From the NCBI GenBank assembly GCA_013397865.1, contig VZTI01004400.1, forward strand, positions 830,134 through 894,133: a stretch of DNA of 64,000 nucleotides, given 5' to 3'. The DNA comes from Struthidea cinerea. Lineage: Eukaryota; Chordata; Aves; Passeriformes; Corcoracidae. Positions 26,701-38,700 of the stretch are shown here, in pieces (within the stretch, counting starts at the first letter, position 1; the number at the start of each line of letters is the position of its first letter). The position numbers were made by a program, and so were the translations under genes. The notes under the pieces were generated by a model that was not told the DNA's origin, did no database searches, and saw only the letters and a list, made by a program, of their open reading frames with translations.

Positions 26701-29700
26701 AGAATCACAGATTGGGTAGGGTTGCAAGGGACATTAGAGGTCATCGAGTTCCTTCACCCCACCATGGGCAGGAATGCCACACACTCTATCAGGTTGCTTC
26801 TTTTGTTATTCCTTGCTGACTGGCAAAAGTGCTACCACCTCTGTGTGCCGCCTTTTTGTGGCTTTCCCTCAAAAATGCCTGGTTCGCCCCCAATGGGACA
26901 TAGGATTCTCAGCTGAGTAACTGAGGGGGTTGTGGGTGCCACAGGGGAATGCCCACAAGCAGTGTGGGAAATTCAAATCTAAGACACTTAGAATCCGTGG
27001 CTAAGTCTCACTGAGATTCAGCTTCTTCATCTGTAAAATAGACTAGATGTCTCATAGGGCACTGTAAATTGTTTAATAATTGATTTGACACACACGGAAT
27101 AAAGATATTTCATGCGTCAAAGTATTCTGTATTATCAAGAGCCCAATTTTCACCAGAACTAGTTTTATGGTACTTATGATTCCAGTGAGGTTTCTGAAGT
27201 TTATGAAGGGTTTTTTAATGTTTTCTTTTTCTCTGAGTTTATGAAAAAAAAATCAGTTCCATATATGCTAGTATTTTATCACTACTATGATTTTTAAAAC
27301 AATACATGGCCGAAAAAAGGATCAAGATTAACACAGAAATTTGCATGAATTTTTTGCACCGGGGGACTGGGAAAATGAGTTGGGTAATAACAAATATACA
27401 TAAATTTTAAAGAATTTGGATGAGAAATTTGCTATCCCTTACAAGGACACTGAAAAACGAAGTCAGAGGCTAAAAACTTATATGAAAGAAAGAACCTTTT
27501 GCACAGAGTACGATCTCTAAAGAACTCACTGGATTACAGAATGCTCCTCAGGACAGGAAGCTGGTAACATACTCAAAGGGTTTAGACAAGCAAAAGAACA
27601 ACTCAGTAATAGAAAGTTATTAACACTTGTAATATTAATTTTTACATAAAAATATTAAATGTAAGAAACTCTTTGGATTATATATTCAGCTCTGTGCTCC
27701 AAGGGCAATACCAGCCTTTACACAAATTGGATTAGTGTGAGAGTTAATGTGGAGGAAGAAAATTAGTCACATCTGAAACTTAAGTTGTTACTACATTTTT
27801 TTCATTTAAACAATACCTAGACATGCTGAAACTTATGTTATTCACATAATATCCATCACTGGCTTGAGCTTCACACTTCGCAGACAATCTCAATAACACC
27901 ACTCAGGTTATTATTTTAATTATTTCAGTTCTTTGAAACTGTCTCAGATAATTACTTCCATCAGCTAAGCAATTCTGTTGCTTACAGGTAGCAGCATCAT
28001 TCACAGACCAGGAATTGGCAGTAGAGCTTCTAAATTTAAGAGAGTAGAGTCTTTTTATAGGGATGGCAGTTTATTTGAAATTACTGCGAAGCAGGAAATG
28101 TTGCTGAGAAGAAAGAATTGGGAAAGGAAGGGGGAAATTCCAGCCCCTCAATCACTGTTTTAAAAAAAAAACCTGTGGAAATGGAAAGGACTCTAAAATA
28201 ATCTTAAATCAAAATAAGGTTGGGTTTGGGACTTGGATTGGTTTTGGTTTAGGACTTTTTGTCTTTTGTACTTCGATTTTGATTTTTTTTTTTAATGTAT
28301 AAAAAATGATGACTTACAGTGCCATTTATAATATACATGAAAAGAATAAATACATTCTTTCTGCTGATTCACAACTATTATTCTCTGCTGTTTCCTCCTC
28401 CATTACTGCTACCTGCTGCACCTTCGTTAACAATTACTTTATCCAACATGAAGACTTTCAGTGACAAATACTATTTTGATTAGCATAAATAATGCGAGTG
28501 TTTTGTAAGCAAATTGGAATTATTATAGCTGTTGTCTTACATCTATTTTAGCTGAGTTTAGATTGATTTCAGAAAGTCTCTGTATGTCTACTTCAGACTG
28601 AGTCTCCTTGGTTACTATATTTCCATCTATAGTCTAATCTTCATTTTCTTTGAAAAATCAGATCTTTGTAAGATGTTTATATCCATGCTTTTCTTAATAC
28701 TAGCACTAAATTCACCAAAGTCTATATCTGGGGTTTGACCACCACTGTTGATGAAACTTATTTGAAAAATTTTCTTATTGAATTTTATGGGTTTTTTTTT
28801 TTTTTAATGTGGGAGAAAATAATAACTATAAAAAGAAGAGCCATGTGAACACAAAATTAGTGTTACTTACCTGCAAAATCACTTTTATTGCCTCTATTAT
28901 TTGAGAAGCAAAGACAGCACATTAAAAGTGAAAGAAAACTGCCAGCATGACAGCTTTCATTTACAATTTGATAGCTCTAAATGCAGCCTTCAGCACTGAA
29001 ATAACTTCATATTTCACTGCATTTTTATTTCTTAATCTAATAAAATACGTATTTTTCTGGGCTTTATTGCTATTGCTCCAGGCTTGGGCATTTTAAATGT
29101 TGTTATGTTTTCAGAGCAAGTCATAGCATAAAATATAAATAAAATTGTGGCAAAGAAGCAGTGGATTGACCCACATATACATTACTTTGGAAGCATATTT
29201 TAAAACTCATTATCAGAATTGTTTCTCTTGCTGCTGCAGTAAATACTATGTCATATCATTATGTTTTGGAGGTAGAACAAAATGAATAGCTTGTTAAACA
29301 TTGGTTTTAAAGTAAATGTGCACTGAAATGAAAAGTAGAAAGAAGACATTTGTTTTCATTCAGGGCATTCTAAATATATATCAATCACTGCTTTTATCAT
29401 GATCTATAAAAAGCTTTCTGTAATGTCACTCAAAGTTCATTAAAAACTGCATTTTTAAAATGCAAGGGCAATGAAAAATATTACAAGAGAAACCCCTGTG
29501 AAATCCAACACCAGTTACATGAGTAAACAGGCAGGAGCAAGCTGATGGAAAACCAAGGTATGTTGGAAATTGCATTTATTTCACAAATATTGAGGAAATC
29601 AGAAGATAACAACTCTGAAAGGTTGCAAAGGCATAACTATTTCCTTAAAAACATTCAAAAGCAAAAATAAATATTTCTATGTGATTGAAGTATACTACTG

Positions 29701-32700
29701 AGATTATGCTTTTATACTCAGTATCGAGTACAACCATCCATGATATTGCTGGAACCTTTCTAATGATTCAGTAAGGTAAGGCCAAACAGAGGGGGAAAAA
29801 CATTCAGGATTCTTGCTTTTGATCTACTGACTGAACACAATTTAGTCAGAAAATGTATCAAAGAGATGACATTTCAAAAATTTCCATTGGAACAGAAACA
29901 TGGATAATAAAATCAGAAGAGACAACTACAGTCAGAACTTCAGAACTATAGTCAGAGCTTCAGAGCAGCACAAAGCACGGAACCACCCTGGATTAATTTG
30001 AATTATAGAATGTCTTTTAAAAATAACTAATGGACCAAATGCATTCCTGTTGCACAGAGTAAATCTAGCCCAATTCATTTCTGAATTTACTTCTTTGCAT
30101 GTAAAACAAAATAAGAAGTTTACCCACTTCCTTTGTGTATCCTCACAGGAATTAAAATTACAGTATTAAAATTACAAGCAAAGAAAGTATCTGTTTTGCC
30201 AACATGCAATATAAAATAATCACAAGTTTAACAATTCATTGCCAACTACCGTATGCAGGCAAAACAAAACACTCAGATTATTCATCCGTTATAGTTTCAG
30301 TCATTTCTTAATGATAGAGATAATTTTCTCTCTCTTTTTTTTAATCCTTCATCTTTAGTTTATTCCACAAACAAAGAAATGTAAGTAATTGAAGGAGCAC
30401 TTAGGAAGAAGCAATGCTTCATTAAATAAAGAATAAAAAATGCTTTTTTTTTTTCTGAAGTAGCTAATTAAGTACCTGAAATACATCATTAAAGCAATTC
30501 CATAGGACGTCGGAGTATGTAACAGGTAGTGTCTGCAGCCAAGCCCTTAAAACAGGCTTCCAGTCTAACACTGAAGAACTCATGAAGACCATCCCATTAC
30601 GAGAAACTGTGGCAGGGGAAGCATTGTCAATGTTGTGAGGTTCAAAAATAATTTTGCAATTGGGGGACATTGGAATACGATCTCCATTGGCCAAAGTAAG
30701 TGTCTTATTATCATCCAGAACAGAGTTCAGATTTTCGATCCATATTGCATCAACCGGTCCATCCAAAACTATCCAGATATGCTCCCCCTAAAAAAAAAGG
30801 ATAGACATACGTATTCAACTTTACCTACATTGACCAAAAATACACATTCATGTAATATCAGAAAATGTACTCTTAGATATAAATAATGCCATAATTTGGT
30901 GCTCAGCAAAAAAAGCAATCTAAAAATGCAATATTTATAATTTGCTCAGTGGTTTTAATTCTTCCTTTGTTATCTTGTGTCACAACAAAAAGGATATTAA
31001 GAAACAGTGACAAAAATTAATTTGTGCTGTACTAAGCAGAAAATTGTATCTTTCTTCTACAAAAATACATCAGCCAACCCAGTATCCATCAAGATGGATG
31101 AAAACGTTTACCATTAAATGTAGTCATAGACACAGGCACAAAGTCGGTCCTTATGGGATGTTACCAAAGTATTTCATGTAAGGCTTCCCATTTTCCAAGT
31201 CAGAACTGAGTGGCTGTTCAGAAGATGTGAGTGTAATTATGACTCTATGAAACATGATCTGCAAGTCTGATAAGAGAATTGGGAAATGTCTACCTCGGTT
31301 TCTTACCAAAGCCTTACATTTTTATATAACTAGTGAAATAGAGTGGCAATGAATTAAAACCAGACAGGAGAAAATCGACTTTTCTGTTCTCACATCAAAA
31401 CATGAACACACCTTGCTTTTGTGTCTGAACTGCTTACAGAAGGAAGCAAACCCCTTAAAATATTTTCTAAATTAATTCTGGAACCTCAAATGTTTGGGAA
31501 GCCTAGTGCTATCTGGGATATGTATGTAATTCTGACTCTTGTGCATGTTGAGCTCATCAGACACAAAGCAAAATTAACACTGCATATTCCCATTTGATTT
31601 TATAATGGAAGACCTTTCAGATAAATGACAGATAATGACACTTATGGAAACACCTTATGGAAACAGTATTAAATGTCTATCATGATACAACATCCATTAC
31701 CTTCTTTGCTTTTAAAGTTTTTCTCCATAATGTAGAGAAAATACCATCTGTCCAGTCATTTGTAGCAACATCAAGGGTACCGAACATCTGGGAAGCTGTG
31801 ATTGCCTTTGGGTTCATTCTCATCTCTTTATGAGGAGCACCACAATCTGTCATTGCTTTCATCAAAATATTAATGCATTTTGTCTTTCCTGCACCAGTTG
31901 GACCTAGAGTCATCATACCTTAAAACAATATAAACATGGTTTAAAATGAAACCTCAATGTGTCATGCCATTTAATGGTTCATTGCATCAACGATCCTTGT
32001 TTTACTCCTATCAAAAGCCAACGCATAAGCATGTTTCTCACTCCACTTAATGTTGACTGAAACGGAATTTGAAACTATTATTAAAAGGCCTCTATAAATG
32101 TCTCTCTATTATGATAGGCAAGCCTATGTGGGTCTGTATCCTCCCTCAGGCAGTTCTTTTTCTAATGGGAAAACACAACTGCTTTTTGATGTTCTCATGC
32201 AATGACATTGACATGAGTGGTGGCAAACAAACACAGTAATTTCTAAATCTATCTAACGAGAATGAGTATCTTCCAATGATATACAAAATCGAGTGCATCT
32301 TTCTGATGCAAAAGTAACAAAAATATGTACCTGCATTCATCCATGCTGGATTTTAACACATCTTTCTTACATAAAACCAGTTAGGAGCAACCACACTTAA
32401 TTTCATCAGCGTATACACGTTACCAAAGAAAAAGAAATCACGTCTTCAACAATAAATTAAGCCTATGGTTGAACTTTTTTAGTTATGATGGGACATTCAA
32501 ATTGAGACTTTCAAAGTCATTTAAGGGACCTAGATAACTCCTATTACCCCTAAAGGCAACTGGATAACATAATCCTTAGCTGGCTTTGAAAACTTCTTCA
32601 ACAAAGGTATGGAGGAATCACAAACCCAAATTACAAACCTAATCCAGTGCAATGCAGATTGTGTGATGTTTCCTCTAAAACTAAAGGGAGCTGGACGTTC

Positions 32701-35700
32701 CCCAAAACAATCTGAGGACTCAGAAAATCACTTGTGCCATATGTTATGTATGGGGAAATCTAATACAAGCTCTTCAATGTTAACCAAATGGCTTTTCAGC
32801 TGGTTTCAGTGGTATTTCAACCAAAATTGTTATGCCAAACAGATTTCAGGATCCATGCACTGAATCTCTATGTGTGTATGTGTGTGTATGTGTGTAGAAG
32901 CACTTCATGTGCACATACTGCCATATTTCAACTAATAAATTTTACAGATTTTTCCTCATTTTTTGAAATCCCATGGTGACCTCTCCATAAATTCAAGTTC
33001 ATGAGTAGGACAAATGGAAGTCAGGAAAAGATAATCTTTTTCCCTCAACGCAGTAACTTCTGTCATAGAAGGTCTGAGCATCCAACTGTTCGAACAACTG
33101 GAGCTCCATGATCTCCTGTAGGAGACTAGTAGGGATGTGTGGAGAGAAGAGGCATCTAAGAAAAATGTCACAGTGGATCCTGAAGATTTTTGAGGAACAG
33201 TGAAGCTGTTGTGTCTCACAGATCAAACAGCTTCTTTTAAGAAGAGACACATTTAATCATAACTGAAATCGTCAAACCTTCCATGGTTCCTATATAGAAA
33301 TAGCTGTTATGGTTTGACATGGAACACTGCGTCCAGAAATCTGGATGTAAATTAGTAAGTCTGCACAGCACTAACCAGTTCTTCAACAGTCTGAATTACA
33401 AGTTTGAGGTATTAAGGACTCTGACTGTGGTATGTGAATGAGTATTTCATTTATTTCATTAGTTTAAGCTGACTATTCTTTTATTATGACATGAAAAGGG
33501 AGAATAAGAAGGATGATATCTTCATAAATCTTTGCTGCTTTAGTTACATTTCCTTTATATTTTCCCCTTATTATACTAAAAAATCATTAGTTAGAGGTTA
33601 GGGAAATGGGGAACATTTCAAAATAGGGGTATTTTTTTTTTCGACTGAGTTACAAATTGTAAACCTGGATTTACTACTGTCTTTGATACCCTTCCTAGGA
33701 CAGGATAAACTTTACTCAATGGCCTTTTCTGCACTGTAAAATGCATTTTCATAGAATCAGAGAATGGTTGAAGCTGGAAGGGACCTCTGGAGTCCATCTT
33801 GTCTAACTCCCCTGATCCAGCAGGAGGAAAGCTTATTTCTCTTCAGTATAAATGGCAAGAATCGATCACAAAGAAAACACTTGGAATTATGTCTCATAGG
33901 TGGTAGAATCTATCAAAGTAAAGGTTTGAGAGACTATTTTTTGTAATCTTCTCAACATTATAATCTCACAGTAACATTAAACTCGAGCTTCGAGACTGAA
34001 CTCTGTCGGAGGGCAACAACTGTTTTCAGAACACTGAACAAAATCGCTGTTTCTGGATTTTAATGTATATATTTTAACTTGTTCTATAGAAATTTCAATT
34101 ACCAAAGGCCACACTCATACTCCCCATAAAAATGTAATACAGCAAAGCATTGCACACTAAAAAAAGGTCGTAGCAGCTTCCTAAGCAAAATACCCACATA
34201 AAAAGGCTTTAAAAATGATATCTGTTCAAATTTTTTAAACCATTTTCATGAAATTAATCTGCATTCTAGTGGCAGATAATATAATAAAGTCTCAAATACA
34301 ATGCAGTCTCAAAGCCTCATCTAGAGTGCTAACCATGTCGGACTTGTTGAGTTTCATACAGCTGAATAAGTTTAAGTATCCATGGTGGATGATTAATAAG
34401 CCCTGCTTCCTCTGTCTGTTTTTGGATGGCTGACTGTAGTTCAGGATACCCAGATTTATCCAGAGTAATTCCAGGGAATAGGTCATTAATGAGACTCATA
34501 AATAAAGGTTCATCTTCATCCACCTGTCAAGGATAAAGTAGGGGGAAATACATTATTTATTAATCGAAATTATTATTATAGTTGTAAACAATCTTCAAGA
34601 TAAGCTATTTAAAAGACAGCAGTGAAAATCTTATTTCTTCCAAAGAAAATATTATAATTATCCATCAGTTTTATCAAGTGAATTTCATACAATGAAATCA
34701 CAAGTAGTAGTGTCTAAATTAAACACTTCAGGCTGATAAAAACTTTAACAACTTAATATAGATTTCTTCAATGCACACACACACACATTTCTTCGTTTGT
34801 TACATAAGCCAGCAAGATTTATTCCAATCATATTTTGCCTTAGATTTTTTATGATTTTTCATTCTGTAAATCACTGAAGCATTGCTATAGGTTTGAACAC
34901 ATGTACCAATGCGCTCAACAGACTAACATCAGAAACAGAGGAATTGGTTTCATCACAAAACTGGCTCCCAAGGTAAATACACAGAGTCTAGACATGCCAT
35001 AACCTTTTAATTACAGCAATAGAAAGAAAGATGAATACTTTAAATAGTATTATCGAAAGACATTAGACTATACAAGTAGGTGTTAGCTGCTTCCAATTAC
35101 CTCGCTTAATGCAATTCTTACGATGGTCTGAAAAGGCAACAGACTCCCAAGAAATGTATAAATTGAAATTCTGGATTAAGAAGGATCTTTGATGACATTA
35201 TTAAAAGTTAATACAATGTATTCTTCCTTTCTCTCCTTAGGGTAAAAAGAATTAAAAACAAGAGCCAATTACAGGACCAGGTAGATCCCCTAGGATCTCA
35301 TGGTATTTCCAAAGATTTTTTCAGCTAAAGCTTATGATGTGTTTTCCTCTCTTTAAAAGACAAATTGCACTCACACAGTAACTGTATTCTGATTCTCAAC
35401 TCACTTATAAATCATACTAAAAACTGCAAAATAATGTATCCAACTGCTGAAGAAAAATAGCTTTTCAAAGTGCATAATAAAGACCCTTAAAAATGCAAAC
35501 AAAATACTCTGTTGGGCAAAGTCACCAGTGTTACAGTACCAGTTTGGACAGGTTCATGTCCCGCAGAACTCTCATCATAACAGTTTTCTCTGGCTCTTGG
35601 GGATTAGATCTTTTCACTGCTCCAAGTGTTCTTAAAACAGACAGGATATTTCTAAGCCCAAAGTCATAGTGAACCTTCAGATAAAGCATAAAATTGGAAC

Positions 35701-38700
35701 TATAAAGATCGATCTGATCAAAACAAAAATCAAGAGTGGGCTGAAACTTAAATTCACTAAATAAATAAATGTTATTGAACTTCTAAACATGATTAAATTC
35801 ACAGCTCTTCGTCTTTTCCAATAGATTCCCAGTTTTGTTGTTATCAAATACAGAAGATATTTTCTAGTGTTGTATGTCCATACCAGAAAGTGTACTTTCT
35901 GGTGGTACAGAGCCCACCCCTATTTCCCAGGCTGACAAATTGGAACAATACACTGTATAAATCCCAGAATTTTCAGTAAGAAATTACTTATTGATTAGGT
36001 TTGCAGATGATACCAAACTGGTGAACTAGATCACATCTAGAGTTCAAAATTACCAAGAGAAATTTAATACATTATCTATGTGTGATGCAATTAACTAAAG
36101 GCAAGTGCAAAATACTAAAGACGGTAACAACCAACTGCACAAATACAGAGTAAGAACTCTTCTTCATTGAGTTGAGAAGCAAGTGAGGCACAGAAAGCTT
36201 TGTGGAAAAATATCTGACATTGGATTGAAGTCACAAGCTGCCCAATGACTTATCTGCAACTTTAGTGGGCAATAAGAATACAAGTGTCCTTTTTAGGACA
36301 ACTGAAAATATATTTCCATTGTAGCTGGCATTTCTATACTGTGCCCAAAAGCTGGACTCCACATTTGAAGATGAACCCTACGGGAGAGAAATTTGAAAAG
36401 AAAAAAATGTTATCAGTTGACTAGAAAACATACTATATCAGGAAAAAGTAATACAAAATCTACTGTAGAAGTAGGAAGAGCGAATATGCAGGATGAGTGA
36501 TGGTAAAAGTCTTCAACACGCAAAAGATACCTGCAAAGAGGAAGACAGGAGGAATAGGAAGGAAAAGAAGTAATGCGCTTAACTACAGCAAGGGGGATTC
36601 GAGCTAACCTTTAGAGAAAACATTGTGACAAGAAACTTTGGATCAGGTTGCCTGGGAAACTGCAACCTATCTATCAATAGAAAAAGTTAAGAACAGTGAC
36701 AAACATTTATAGCAAATTATTTAATTAAGAATTACTTTTCCTCCAGAAAGGTAACTGGATGATTCCTCAAGGCTCTGCCCTGCCTCATTTTCTATTAATT
36801 GATCAGGTGCCAAGTTGTTACCAGTTGAAAAAGCTAGGTATAAATATGCAACCACATACTGCCAGGAAATCTTATTTGCAGATGGAAACATTAACACAAA
36901 AAGATTAACAACTTCATGTGACATTGATGAAGTCAGATGTCACCTGACTTCATCATTATTTGGTAAATGGCATGTCCTAGTGAGATGCCCAGAATCACGA
37001 CAAGGACTGATACATTTCTTTTTCTCCATGCTAGACGACTATCATTGACATACTGGAATGAGTCCAGCAAATGATGACTATGTGAAAGGAAAAGAGGCAA
37101 TGGTCAAAATTTTTAATGGGGGAAATTGCAACAGTTTGCAAAATGAAAACATTCTTCCCAATAAGAGTGGCCAAACACAGAAGAGGCACTCAGAGAGACT
37201 GAATATCTCCATCCTCAGAGATATTCAAAACTCAGAAAGTGCCTTAGCAACCTGCTCTAACATGCTGAGCAGGAAGTTGGACAGGGTGACGTCTGGAGGT
37301 CCCTTCCAACTTACACAAGTCTATGGTTCTACAGAAGTGATGACTTTGTTAAATTTCAAGAAATACTTTCATACCTACCAGAAAATTTAAAATAAGCTTA
37401 AATGACTTTTAAAGACAGAATTTCTGGTGCATTCCAACTGACCTGCATGATGGGTGGTTCAAGGTGACAATCACTTATTTACCTTAAGCTGTTTTCTAGT
37501 TTTACAACAGTTTTGCCTTTCAGGAATGGCACAGAACAGCTAGTATTTACTGGCAAATGTGGAGTATGAGTTATTTATTTGCTACATCTTTTAACAGCAA
37601 TCTTTAAAGATTGTGCTTGAGCAAAATGGAGTGAAGTGGTATAGCTGATGCTCTCATAAGGAAGAATTAAAAATCTGAAAAAAAAGGTCTCAGTATTAGA
37701 AGCATCGTTTGTTCCATGGGGAAAAGAAAAAAAGGAATATTGGTGGTTTTCTCCACATGAAAGCACCTTAAAGAGATGATTCTCAAGAAGGCATTGTCAC
37801 CTAACTTGCTCTCAAGCTTTGTTAGGTTTTTCTTTTCAGTTTCTGTTTTTCCCTAAGCTGTGTGAGGCTTTGTGGAAGGAGATACTGGGGAAGAAGTCCT
37901 GCAACAAAGCCAAATAATTCAGCTTTGGGGGCTCTGACAGAGTAACTCCTTCACAGGCTTGTGGACAACTCGAGCTTCCCACATTTGCTATGGACTATTC
38001 TTTTACTTTACTGTTTATTGTTCTGCTTTACCGAAGGAGATGACAGTCACTCTGGGTGCCTTTGGCTGCTTGTGAGTCAGAGTTCCTCTTTCTACAGAGT
38101 CTGCATTTGTGTGTATAAAATGTCTGGAGGTCTTCATGTATTTCTTCCGGCACATTCCTTTTATATTTTCTGTGACCTAAGTTCAGCTGGTGAATGCTTG
38201 TTTGTTTTTTATTTTCTTTTGTTGATATATTGCATTTGCTGAAAACAGGCAACGTTCTGCCATTTCCTATTGCACTGGTTCTTTATGTGACCCTGATCTT
38301 TCCAGTCAACTGCCTGGAAAACCCAGCATTACTTAACTTGGAATTTCAAATTTACCATTAAAAAATTAAATAAATAAGTTCCACTAGGAAAGAAAGATTA
38401 ATATGAATTATAGAGTCACAGAATGGTTTGAGTTGGAAGTGACCTTAAAGATCATCTAGTTCCAACCCCCTGCCATGGGCAGGGACATCTTCCATTAGAC
38501 TAGGTTACTCAGAGCCCCATCCAACCTGGCCTTGAACACTTCCAGAGATGGGGAGTCCAGAACCCCACCGAGCAACCTGTTCCAGTGTCTCACTACCACT
38601 ACAGTCAAGAATTTCTTCCTAATATCTAATTAAATATGCCTCTAAGAAAGACTGTCTGTACTTTATAATTTTACTTTTCTGACTACATAGAAGCAATTTA

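Larger units (their letters stand above)
25451..30475 (-). other. Intron between exons 16 and 17 (5.0 kb)
   Basis: A CR1 3' tail (26700-26800) and a probable MIR tail (26985-27095) lie in the distal part. From about 27,100 to 30,450 the sequence is AT-rich and shows no repeat, gene or array that I can recognise. Confidence 0.8.
31919..34333 (-). other. Intron between exons 14 and 15 (2.4 kb)
   Basis: Contains a short TGTGTATG repeat (32869-32897) and a CR1 terminus (33750-33832). Nothing else recognised. Confidence 0.8.
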
